DNA of 64,000 nt, taken from Tricholomella constricta (Eukaryota; Basidiomycota; Agaricomycetes; Agaricales; Lyophyllaceae). Location: NCBI GenBank assembly GCA_013368375.1, contig JAACJP010000016.1:434001-498000 (forward strand). Reading direction: 5' to 3'. Shown piece after piece: positions 25,001 through 35,200 of this stretch. Made by a program: the position numbers and the translations under genes. The notes below the pieces were generated by a model. The model saw nothing but the letters and a program-made list of their open reading frames with translations, was not told the DNA's origin and made no database searches. The first letter of the stretch is position 1, and the number at the start of each line of letters is the position of its first letter.

Positions 25001-26556
25001 CTGTACTCCGGAGGTACGACTTCCTCAAAGATTTCCTTTTCTGTCTTTGGTTGCTTGGGTTCGTCGTCGGAGGTGTTATTGGCATGGAGGTGTTCTTCCT
25101 GTTCGGTGGGGGAGATGTGTAGTTGGAACGCTGTGGCTCCGTCCCTGATGAGGTTCGCGAATGGCGCCGCTCCGATCAGGCGGATGCTTTGTGTTTCGAC
25201 ATCCTCTTCTCCCTCTCCGGTTTCGTCTTCGACCTCCGTTTCTGGGTTGGTTTCCTCTTCTTCCTGTGTTTCTGTCATTGGGGACGTTGCGGGTTTCCGT
25301 TTGGGGTGGGGTTTGAATTTGGACCTCGGAACGTTTGGAGGGAAGTAGTTGGGTGGAGGTGGTTTTCGGGTGCGTTTCCGTCCCGTTACCTCCTCTGGCG
25401 ACTCGGTTGTCGGTGTTGGTACTTCCTCTTGGGATTCGTTGGTGTTTGGGCGGGTGTCTTCCTCCTTCATGTTGTCGCTGGAGGTGTCGTTCTGATCGTT
25501 GTCGTCGTCCAGGAGGTCCCTGAGGAGGGGTTGTTTTTCCGAAAGGGGGTTGGCTGGTTTCGGAGCTTCGACGTCTTCCTCCTCCTCAAGGGTCACGGTT
25601 CCCCATTGCGTCTTCTGGGAAAGCAATATCGCGGCTAGTCCTGCTCCTTGTTCCATGGTCATGGACATTTCCCGCCAGTCGATGTCCGGATCTGCTTCCC
25701 GTAACCAAGGTAATCCGAGCACTAATGGTGTGGCTGGATGTAACTGTGTTATGAGGAGGTCGACCTTATACTCTAGTCCGTTCTCGAGTTTGATCGTTTC
25801 GGGACTATGGTGTGAAATCGCTCCGCCTCCGCTGGGGTTTCCGTCAAACAGTTGTAGGGTCATGGGGTTGGCGAGAGGTTCCGGCTTCGTACACGAGGAT
25901 TTTGTTATGAAGTTGCCCGCCGCCCCACTATCAATAAGTGCCCGTAGACGCATTGCAGATCCCTCCAACTGTACTTCAATCGTGAAGGAGTGAGCCGACC
26001 GCGAGGGTAAGCGTTGAGCTCCTGTGCCTGTTGTTGTTGGAGCGACTTCCTTTTTCCTTCGGAGGTCCGGTAGTGATCCTTCGATTTTGCCGTTTGACCC
26101 CCGTCGTAGCGTGATGCAGAGGTCTTTTCAATTTATGTGGGGATTGACCTCCTTCAGCCATGATAGTCCCAGTACTATCGTCGCTGTCTCGTGGAGTTTC
26201 GTTATGAGGAATCTTATCCCCTGAGTGGTGCCGTCACTGAATTTGACGTCGTTGGTGGTATAGTGTGTGATTTTGCCTGATGCGGAGAGTTCTCCGTCGA
26301 ATAGGCAGAGGTTTATTGGGGGGTTGAGCTCCTCAAGGTGGAGCCCACGTGATGTCGCCATGACGGAGTCCATGAAGTTGTCGGTAGCTCCGCTGTCAAT
26401 GAGCGTGTTTTCGGGGTCTTCTCCTCCTCCGTTTGGCGTGAGGTGTATTAGGAATGCCAGTGACGAATGGGAGGAGAGAGTTACTGTGCGGGTGTCCGTT
26501 GTCGATAATGCCGTTGCGCGTAGTTTAGTGTCAAGGTCCGGTTTTAGGTCTTCGCG
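22093..26556 (-). pseudogene. Element B pol: two tandem retropepsins, RT, RNase H, integrase, chromodomain
   Basis: One minus-strand frame spans the region, interrupted by TGA at 26128-26130 (HIN*KD, Trp expected) and at about 23173 (QIG*RAW). Domain order: retropepsin 1 with LIDSGATDNF and IVLGLSWL; retropepsin 2 with LIDSGAAGNF and LVLGLPWL; Pro/Glu linker; RT with VIYLDDILVFS; RNase H (ECDASDFTIAGI, YSDHNNLQYF, DALTR); HHCC zinc region (HDHKLRGHPGIRK, CHTCKR); integrase core with ISDRGTLF and HPETDGQTERVN; chromodomain VEQILDSRTRGKHVLYLVRW. The chromodomain would tether integration to modified histones (chromovirus knowledge). Pol is in a different frame from the end of gag, which it meets at 26556-26559. 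Confidence 0.92.
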
Positions 26557-26558
26557 AT

Positions 26559-29422
26559 TCAGAGCCCGGGCAAGTCCTGAATCGCCCCCGCGTTTCCCTC
26601 TTCTGTCTTGTGATGGAATTCGAAGATGTCGTCGCCGATGAGGTAGGTGGCTCTGCCCATGGCGTTTGCTGTTGGGCAGTCGCGCATCCAGTGTTCCAGG
26701 TCACCGCATAGGATGCAGGCCTTGTCTCGAATTCGTTGTTGCTTTACATCTTCGTCAATCTTCACCCAGGGGCGTGTTGACTTCTTGAAACCGAAGTTGT
26801 TGGCTTGTAGGGCCTCCTCGTCGTCCCATGCGATTTCCTGGTCTTGCGCCTTACCTTCCCTACCTGAGTCCGGGTCCTGATCATGACTTTCGGCGTTCAA
26901 GCGTGCGTTCCTGTTCCCTTGAGCCGTTTGCGGCGTCGTGCGGCTTGCGGGTCCGGCCGAAGGTCCCATCGGAGGTCGTGCGGAGGTGTTGGGGGGGTTC
27001 GCGTTATTCGCCCAGAGGGGTTTGTAGGACTCTGGATTTTCTATGCGATGTTCCCAGTACCTCCGATCGATTTGAGTGACCAGATCTCGGTAACCTTCGT
27101 AGGTTTCGGGGCTTGGTGCGATGGCCAGGACGTTAAGGATTCGCTGGGGGAGCGCTTTCCGGAGTGTGAACTGTAGTGCTACCCAGTTCCAGCCTGTTTC
27201 GTACGCTTCTTGTTCGAACTTGATGATGAATGCTGTGAACTTTTCCCATTCCTTCATTTTCAGTCGCGAAATGTTGTTCTCGGCTTCCACTCTCGAGTTC
27301 GGTATTCCGAAGCGTGATCCTAATTCGTGTACGAATCCTTCCCAATTCGTGAACATTGGGTGTTGGGGGTTGTACGTGAGTTGCAGCCAAAAGTAGTCCA
27401 TAGCTCCGTCCTTTAAGTAGGAGCTCGCGAATGACACCTTCAGGTGATCCTGTTCGTAGGTGATCGCCTTGGCTTGAAACGTTACTAGGCATTCCGTGAC
27501 GAAGGTTTTCCATCTCCTCGGTTCTTTTCCAGTGAAGGGGTCCGGTTTCCTGATGTCGATTTTCGATTCCAGGTTTAGGAGGTGTCGGTACTGTTCCGGG
27601 GTCAGGTTTTGGTTTGGGCCTAAGAGCTGTTGCGGTGGAGGTGGGGGTCGTTGAGGGTTTGCGAATTGGCCTCCTCCCGGATTTCCGAGTGGGCCTCCTC
27701 CTCCTCCTCCTCCGTGGCCTCCTCCTCCCCCTCCGGGACCTCTGTGGCCTCCCGGGCCTCCTGGTCCTTGTGGTGGTCCGTATCCTCCGTGACCTCCCCC
27801 TCCTCCAGGACCTCCTGTTCCTCCGGGGCCGTTTCCCCAATAACCTCCTCCTCCCCCTCCTGGTCCTCCGGGGCCGTTTCCCCATTGAGTTCCTCTCGGG
27901 GTAGGTGGTCCCGAAGATCCCGGAGGTGGTTGGGGCTGTGGAGGTGGTCCGTTGTACTGGGGGTTCGGTCGTCCGCTGGGTATGGGTGGGGCTGGTCCGG
28001 GGTTGTAGCCAGTTCTGTTTGTTCGAACTGGGGGAATTGTTGTTGGGTCCCTTGCCTTCCGTCGAGGATGTTTACGTTTTGACCGGGGCTGGGGTCCGCT
28101 CCGATTCCACGTCGTTCTCTTGGGGAGATTGGGCGTGGGCCTTGCGGTGACCTCCTGTTCTGATTTGCCAGATGAGGTGGTGTTTGGCGCCAGTCTTCTC
28201 GTGCCCTAGGGGGTGCTCCCTCTCTTCTTTCCGAGTTTTCTTCGCGTAGTTCGTAGCTGTGGGCGTACGACAGTGGCGTTGGGATTCCCCGTTCCGACGG
28301 AGGTAGGGGAATGTTCTCAGGTTCCCTCGGAGGTACTCCTTCTTGGTTTGCGAAGGTCCTCTGTGGGCCCTGAAAACCCGAATTTGGCCTGGAAAACGGT
28401 CCTTCGACAGGGGGGTTCTCTTCGGGGATTCTTTGTAAGTTGTGGGCTCCCCAGAACCCGAACGTCGGAGCTCTTCGAGCGTCTGTCCCTGGTGTGACGG
28501 TGGGTTCGAACCCTTCTTGGCTGGGGGGTGCGTTCCCTTGGTTCATCCTCCTGAGTAGAGCCGAAGCTGTCTGCGTATTGACCGTGCTTGTCGCTCGTGG
28601 AGGTTCTTCGAATCTAGTTTCGATTCTGGAGGGAACGGGCTCCTGAATTGGCATGTGGAAGGAACGTCCCGCGCTTTGGGGGTCGGAGAATCTTCTTCCC
28701 TCGTTGGACGTCTGGATTTCTCCAGCCAGAGCGCGTAACCTTCTTTCGTTTCCCCCCATTTGTAGCAACACCGTCAGTTGTGGGGGTAATCGATGGGCTT
28801 CGTGCAGTTGCATGGTCGACAACACGAGGTTGGCCCATTGTTCCGGTGTTCGGGGTTGATGATCCATCCCCATGGTTTCGACTAGGAGCTCGTGCGCTTG
28901 TCATGAAAACTCTTCTCGCGTCATGCGGAGCTCGTAGAGTATCCTTTCGTGGTCTGAACCGTGTAGAAAGGGGTTTTGTTGACGAGCGAACTGTCCCTGT
29001 CCCTCCTCTCGAGCCCTATCCCTCCTCTGGAACATCTCCGGGTGCCTCAACCTTTCGTAGTACGACCCGGGAGTCTGGTTACTTGAAGGCGGAGGTCCGG
29101 AGGTCGTTGCGGATGGTGGTAAGGGGGGATAGTTGGGGGTGGCGAGTTGGTAAGAGGGGTTGAATACGTTTGAGGGGGTCCGGGGTAGGGGTCGTCGTGG
29201 GTCCTGACTGACTGAGGAAAAATCCCCCTCATGTTGGCCAGGTTGGAAGATCTGGTGTTCCAACCTGGACCTGTTGGATCTGAAAGTCCCTTGCATCGGA
29301 GGTCCTGTTGAGGCAGGGGAGGTTTCGAAGGGTGGTGGTGAAGGTCTCCTTTGAGTGAAGGAGGGACCTTCAAAGTTTTGATAGCGGATGGTTGTGTTAG
29401 GCTCCACTATCGTCGAGGACAT
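26559..29422 (-). pseudogene. Element B gag
   Basis: Starts MSSTIVEPNTTIRYQ at 29422, 30 bp inside the 5' LTR. A TGA near 28901 (REEFS*QAHELL) breaks the first frame, which then continues. Around 28000-28100 the coding frame shifts to one that reads a Pro/Gly-rich tract (NGPGGPGGGGGGYWGNG) and then the capsid (PDPFTGKEPRRWKTFV, FVHELGSRFGIPNS) and knuckle CILCGDLEHWMRDC, stopping at 26559. The G-rich tract also reads as Glu-rich and Arg-rich frames, which are shadows. With one stop and one frame change it is not functional as it stands. Confidence 0.82.
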
Positions 29423-29439
29423 GTCCGGTGGGTGGGAGG

Positions 29440-29451
29440 ACCTCGATATTA
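29440..29451 (-). promoter_or_regulatory. Self-priming primer-binding site of element B
   Basis: The 12 bp directly inside the 5' LTR (TAATATCGAGGT on the minus strand) are the reverse complement of ACCTCGATATTA in the same LTR (29705-29694, minus sense), which lies about 31 nt downstream of a TATATG box. The predicted RNA 5' end can therefore fold back and anneal to this site, as in Tf1. Confidence 0.65.
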
Positions 29452-29808
29452 TGTTAGGACCTTGCGTAGCACGCTGGTTGCGGAGTTATTCCGAGACCAC
29501 CGAAGCGGACAGGCCTGACGTCGTCAAGGAAGACGGGCTCCGATCGGGTAATTGGAGGTCGTGAGCGTTGATGAGGATGTTCACCGGAGCTTGTTCGAAC
29601 GAATGAGCACAAGTGATACAATTGCGGAGCTGAGTAAACCGAGAGAGTAAGAGAGAATAAGAAACGGGAACGGGAACTAGTCGTAACAAATGGTAATATC
29701 GAGGTAAGGTGTCCGAAAAGAAAGTGGTGTCATATATGTACGGCGGACGTGCGTGGGAAAGCGTAGTGGGTGTGACTTTAGGGGTGGTCGTTAGGGACGT
29801 TCGTGACA
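29452..29808 (-). repeat. 5' LTR of element B (357 bp)
   Basis: TGTTAGGACC...TCGTGACA, flanked on the outer side by ctccc. On the minus strand it carries ACATATATGAC as TATA box (29732-29740) and the predicted transcript start ACCTCGATATT. Confidence 0.95.
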
Positions 29809-29813
29809 CTCCC

Positions 29814-30387
29814 CCAGACAAAACGGATGAAAAGATCCATCACGACGTTATCCTTGGATACCCAAAGGATAAACTATTTTCAGTTATTCTCGCTAATCCA
29901 ACGGACTTTCGTACATTCACCACAAAAGACAATCTCATTTGGACCACGAACGCTATAAATGATAGCGTTCTATGCATACCGTGAGAACCCGAGCTCATCA
30001 CCACAATTGTTGAGCAAGCCCATAAAACTATGGGCCATTTCGGTGCCGAACGGACTACTGAATATATTCGACGATGGTATTGGTGGCCATCACTAGCCAC
30101 GACCGTGCGTACATTTTGTAAAACGTGCGAGTACTGCCAGCAGATCAAGGCGTCGAATCAAAAACCGTCAGGGAAACTACACTCCCTGCCAGTACCAACT
30201 AAGCCTTGGGATTCTATCGGAATGGACTTATCGGTCCATTTCCAGAATCAAAGGGATATAACTATCTATGGGTAGTAATTTGTCGTATGACGAGTATGGT
30301 GCATATGATACCCATACATACGACGATGACAGCAGCCCAATTATCATGGGTATACCTACGGGAGATTGTCAGGCTACATGGCCTGCC
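29814..30387 (+). pseudogene. Element A integrase, N-terminal part
   Basis: Resumes the pol frame exactly after the B duplication (CCA GAC AAA). It contains the HHCC zinc region (HKTMGHFGAERT, FCKTCEYCQQ) and the first catalytic Asp region (PWDSIGMDL). A TGA at 29982-29984 (CIP*EPEL) and a one-base slip near 30225 (MDLS instead of the expected MDLIG) break it. It is cut at HGL-P by element C and continues at 36887. Confidence 0.88.
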
Positions 30388-30857
30388 TGTTAGGGGAACT
30401 CCCTTTCGCGCCCTCCGACGCTCACCGATCGTCCCCCCGCTCATGCGATCGCTCCCCCGACCGTCCGTGATCACGACCCCCGACGCTCTGACCCAAGCGT
30501 CGGTGTATATACTTACACACTTCCTGTCGCTTCCCATCTCTCCCTGCGCGCGCCTGACGCCGATCCCGACCACCCGACATCCCGACGTCGGCTGTCCCAA
30601 CTCGTGCCCGTACCCTGAGCCACGAGGATCGGACAGCGTCGGGAACGTGTCCATACACGCGCTGCAGACCATTCCTTGATTATGATGTACAGTACTCGTA
30701 TATAGTCGGCCCACTGGCATTGGGGATCCTTAGTCTATTCTCTTCGGATTCCCCTCTGCCAGGTAAGCCCCTCTTTACATTCCTCACTGTACTTAATATA
30801 ACTTCGGATTCCCCTCTGCCAGTACGACTCCGCTCTGCTCGTGAGATCGCCCTAACA
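30388..30857 (+). repeat. 5' LTR of element C
   Basis: Contains TATATAG at 30699-30705, predicted start AGTCTATTCT at 30732-30741, and two copies of cttcggattcccctctgcca. The first copy is followed by a GTAAGC donor and the second ends in CAG, so a 60-bp intron-like segment lies in the leader. Confidence 0.95.
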
Positions 30858-30859
30858 GC

Positions 30860-30869
30860 AGAATAGACT
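30860..30869 (+). promoter_or_regulatory. Self-priming primer-binding site of element C
   Basis: AGAATAGACT, 2 bp inside the LTR, is the reverse complement of AGTCTATTCT at 30732-30741, which starts 33 nt downstream of TATATAG. This reproduces the Tf1-type arrangement seen in element B with a different sequence. Confidence 0.6.
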
Positions 30870-30985
30870 CAACCTAAGACCCGGCGAGGCCGACCGATCA
30901 AGCTTCCGCGTCGAAACACGTGTCTGCTACACGCAACCCGTCCAACACGCGCCCGCTCCGATCATCGCCCAAGCCCCGTCTCGAG

Positions 30986-32203
30986 ATGTCCGAATTCGGT
31001 GATTTTGACACGCCATCGTCTCCCCCTGCGCTTACACCAGAAGAGCAACTGGCGAGCCTCGAAACCACGATATCGGCTCTCTCCCACACCCAAACCTCCA
31101 ACTCGGCCACCCTGGACCGCATCTCCTCTCTTTTAGATACCCTCATTTTGGGGAACCCCTCCGCTGCCTCCCCAGCAGCATCTACGACCCCCGCGACGCC
31201 GGCGCAACCCTCGCCAACGTCTCCCCCTCCGCGATCAGGATCGCACATTCGGCCGTCGCCTCCTCCCACCTACGATGGCGCACGATCGGGCGGACGTGCC
31301 TTCTGGAATGCGTGTCAGCTCTACTTCTCGCTGACCACCGGGCAGTTCACCGACGACCACGCCCGAATTAGCTGGGTGTTGTCGTTCATGCAACACGGTC
31401 GCGCTGCCGACTTCGTCGGTCGCGTCTTTCAGTGCGGGTCGGTGAAGCGCGCGTTCCCGACCTGGGACGACTTCATATCGAACTTCGAGAAGGAGTTCTT
31501 CCTGTTTGATGAGGTCGCCGATGCCGCGCTCATCCTCGAGTCGACGGCGTATTTCCAGAACGGGCGCACCATCGACGAGTACATAGACTCTTTCAAGGCC
31601 CTGTGGGTCAAGGCCGACTACCCGGATGGTCGCCACCTGGTCCTCAAGTTCCGTCGGGGCATGGACCCGAAGCTTTCAAAGCGACTCGGAAGCATCACCA
31701 CGGGTCGGCCCAACGACTCCAAGATCGAGGACTGGCTAGCGATCGCCCGCTCCCAGGACTTCATCATGAGGACCGAGGAGGACTTCCACCGTCGGACACC
31801 TCCGACCATCCCGTCGGCTAGTCGCCCGACCGCCCTCGTCCCTGTGCACCCAGTCGCGCCAGCTCTCCACTGGCGACCTTCTGCGCAACCAGTCGCTCCT
31901 GCTCGTGTGTCGGCTCCGACGCATGTCGCGCATGCCCCCCGAGCGCCGGCTCTTTCTCCCGGTGTCCCTATGGACATTGATCGATTCACCGGTCGCCCTG
32001 TTCGCGACGACAAGTGCCGTCGGTGCAAACAACCAGGGCACTTCTGGCGTGACTGTCCATCTCGCTTCGACGTGCGCCACATCATGCCGGAGGAACTGGA
32101 TGAGCTGATCATGCAGCTACTGGCGCGCAAGGATGCGATCCCGGCTGACCCGACTCCCGAGTCGGCCGACCCGACCGCCTTGGCCACAGAAGAGGATTTT
32201 TAG
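30986..32203 (+). CDS. Element C gag, 405 aa
   Basis: First ATG of the frame gives MSEFGDFDTPSSPP. A coiled-coil-like stretch (LASLETTISALSHTQ) is followed by a Pro/Ser linker, the capsid (RAFWNACQLYFS, FISNFEKEFFLFDE, YIDSFKALWVKADY) and the knuckle CRRCKQPGHFWRDC near the end. It forms the virus-like particle shell and packages RNA. It is intact. Pol begins in the -1 frame and is open before the gag stop, so -1 frameshifting or re-initiation may express pol. Confidence 0.88.
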   Translation: MSEFGDFDTPSSPPALTPEEQLASLETTISALSHTQTSNSATLDRISSLLDTLILGNPSAASPAASTTPATPAQPSPTSPPPRSGSHIRPSPPPTYDGARSGGRAFWNACQLYFSLTTGQFTDDHARISWVLSFMQHGRAADFVGRVFQCGSVKRAFPTWDDFISNFEKEFFLFDEVADAALILESTAYFQNGRTIDEYIDSFKALWVKADYPDGRHLVLKFRRGMDPKLSKRLGSITTGRPNDSKIEDWLAIARSQDFIMRTEEDFHRRTPPTIPSASRPTALVPVHPVAPALHWRPSAQPVAPARVSAPTHVAHAPRAPALSPGVPMDIDRFTGRPVRDDKCRRCKQPGHFWRDCPSRFDVRHIMPEELDELIMQLLARKDAIPADPTPESADPTALATEEDF

Positions 32204-32214
32204 TCGCACAACGG

Positions 32215-35200
32215 GTGAAAAGTACGCCCCCGTTGTCTAGTCGTAATCGGTTCGCCCCCCTATCGGTAGAGTACCCCAATATACTTAATATTGCTGCTAC
32301 TTCTATGGGTGAACCAATCGACGAAGACGTACAATCCTCCCCTGACCAACCGCCATCTCCGTCGGTCGCTCCGACCAAGCCGACCGCACCGTCGCGTCGC
32401 GGACTACCATGCTGGGAAAAACGACTACCCCGTCGCTTCGTGATCGCCGCCTCCCCCGACTCCTTATCCCTGTCGCTCAAGGTCGAGCTTGAGACCACCG
32501 ACACCCAGGAGACGCACTCGCTCTCTGCCCTTGTTGACAGCGGAGCCACCGGATGCTTCATTAACACCGCCTTCGTTGAGAAGCACAAACTGAAGACCCG
32601 ACCGTTAAACCGCCCTACACTAGCCTATAACGTCGATGGCACCCCTAACCAAGCGGGCGCCATCGGATATGTTGTAGACGCAATTCTACGCTACGACGGT
32701 CACTCCGAACGGGTGCTGTTCGCGGTCGCAGGCATCGGGAAGCAGGATCTCATCCTCGGATTCACCTGGCTTCGAGACCACAACCCCGACATTGATTGGG
32801 CGACGAAAAGGGTGAAAATGAGTCGGGCGCCGTCGCGTTGCGACACCTGCAAGGTTGAGGCCAAGGAAGAGCGGCGCTCGCGCACCAAACTACGAGCTGC
32901 CATTCGGGCCTGTCGGGCGGAAGGAATTCCGACCACAGAGCCGGATCTGCGTGCCCCGACCAGCCCCTACGTCGAGGACGACTCTGACACGGACGAATTC
33001 CTCCCCTACACCCCAGTCATGGAGGAACCCGATCCAGAGTCGGACGACTTCCTTGCGGAGACCTTCCTGAACGGCGACCGCATCTTTGCGACTGCGATCC
33101 ACCCTCCTCCGACTGTGGCGCACATCCGTGCCAGTCAAACGACATCGCAGCGACTCGCGGAAGCGCATGCCGCGAACTCTGTGCCCAAGTCGTTCCGTGA
33201 CGCCGTTCCGACCCACCTCCACGACTTTGAGGACGTTTTCTCCAAGGTCGTGTTCGACGAACTCCCCGATCGCAAACAGTGGGATCACGCGATTGAGTTG
33301 GAGCCGGGCGCTTCGCCGTCCGGCACCAAAGTCTACCCACTGTTGCCGGCGGAGCAAGTCGAGCTCGATGCGTTCCTCAAGGAGAACCTCGAGTCGGGTC
33401 GGATCCGTCCGTCGAAGTCGCCCATGGCTTCGCCAGTGTTCTTCATCAAGAAGAAGGATGGTGCGCTCCGGCTGGTGCAGGACTATCGGACGCTCAACGC
33501 GCTTACGGTGAAGAACCGGTACCCACTGCCACTCATTAGCGAACTGGTGAACAACCTCCGCGGCGCGCGGTACTTCACCAAGCTGGACGTCCAATGGGGG
33601 TACAACAACGTTCGGATCAAGGAAGGCGACGAGTGGAAGGCAGCGTTTCGGACGAACCGCGGTCTCTTTGAGCCGCTCGTCATGTTCTTCGGCCTCACGA
33701 ACAGCCCCGCCACATTCCAGACCATGATGAATGACATCTTCCGCGATCTGATCGCCGAGGGTGTTGTTTGCGTATACCTCGACGATATCTTGATTTACAC
33801 CAAGACTCTCGAGGAACACCGTCGGGTCGCGCGACTCGTACTGGACCGACTCCGCGAACATAAGTTGTTCTTAAAACCCGAGAAATGCGAGTTCGAACAG
33901 ACCAAGGTCGAGTATCTTGGGCTGATCATCTTGCACGGGCAAGCGGAAATGGATCCGGTCAAGGTCGCTGGAGTGTCGGAGTGGCCGGCGCCGAGGAACA
34001 AGAAGGAGGTGCAAGCATTCTTGGGCTTCACCAATTTCTACCGACGGTTCATCCAGGACTTCTCGCACCACACCCGACCCCTGTTCGATCTGACGGGCAA
34101 GGACGTCGCCTGGCGCTGGGAAGCGTCGGAACAGTCGGCCTTTGACCTCCTGAAGTCTGCGATCACGTCACGACCAGTGCTTGCATTCCCCGACGACGAC
34201 CGACCGTACCGCATCGAAGCTGACTCGTCCGACTTCGCGACGGGCGCGGTCCTGTCACAAGAGTCGCCGTCCGATGGCAAGTGGCACCCGGTCGCGTTCT
34301 ACTCGAAGAGCTTGAACGCAGTCGAGCGGAACTATGAGATCCACGACAAGGAGATGCTGGCGATCATCCGGTCTCTGGAGGAGGACCGCCTACAACGGGC
34401 CCAACTACTCCGTGTTACCCGGGAAAACCAAAGAAGCCTGACAGCTCACAGGCTTTCACCCCAGCCCTAATAAGGCTGCTCGACATCTTGCAGCACAGAG
34501 CATCCCTTCTTGAAACCCAATTCTTGCTTTATTAGAGGGCTATCATAGATTTAGTGGCGACATTTTGTGGAAGGCACAAAGCACAAGGTAGAGATCTTGA
34601 CCGACCACAAAAACCTTGAGTACTTCCTCACCGCGAAGAAACTCAATCGGCGGCAAGCCCGCTGGTCGCTCTACCTCGCCAACTTTGACTTCACCCTCCA
34701 CCACCGTCCGGGACGCAGCATGGGCAAACCCGACGCCCTGTCGCGTCGCGCTGATCACGGCGACGGAAGTGGCGACAATGCCGACATTGTGCTCCTCAAA
34801 CCCGAGTTCTTCGCGATTCGCGCGACCGAGGGTCTGGTACTGGTCGGAGAAGAAGACGATGTGCTGAAGGCGATTCGCAAGGGCAATCGCGACGGTGCAC
34901 AGGAGGATGCGGTCGCGAAAGCGGCGCAACTGGTCAAGGCAACCAAGACGGCCGGTCGCTCCCTACGCTTCGGCGAGTGGGGGGAGGAAGGCGGTCTGCT
35001 CACGTTCCGTGGACGGATCTATGTCCCGAACGTTCCTGACCTTCGCCGACGCATTGTGGAACAACACCACGACTCCAAGATTGCCGGTCACCCGGGTCGC
35101 TGGAAGACGTTAGAGCTGGTGTCGCGCAACTACTGGTGGCCCCAGATGTCGCGTTTTGTCGGTTCCTATACCAGCACCTGCGACATGTGCTTGCGCACGA

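Larger units (their letters stand above)
19312..29808 (-). mobile_element. Gypsy element B (10.5 kb, chromodomain type) carrying an antisense gene
   Basis: LTRs lie at 19312-19672 and 29452-29808 and begin TGTTAGGACC and end CGTGACA. Both flanks carry ctccc (19307-19311 and 29809-29813). Gag, two retropepsins, RT, RNase H, integrase and chromodomain all lie on the minus strand, while a spliced gene on the plus strand occupies the 2.2 kb between pol and the 3' LTR. LTRs differ by five substitutions and one 4-bp indel, so the insertion is fairly young but the coding part already carries stops. Confidence 0.93.

Noticed and set aside
27133..27885. Very Arg-rich minus-strand frame, and a Glu-rich frame at 27620-28000
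   Set aside because: Both are alternative frames of the Gly-rich gag tract of element B, which is the frame leading into the capsid and zinc knuckle.
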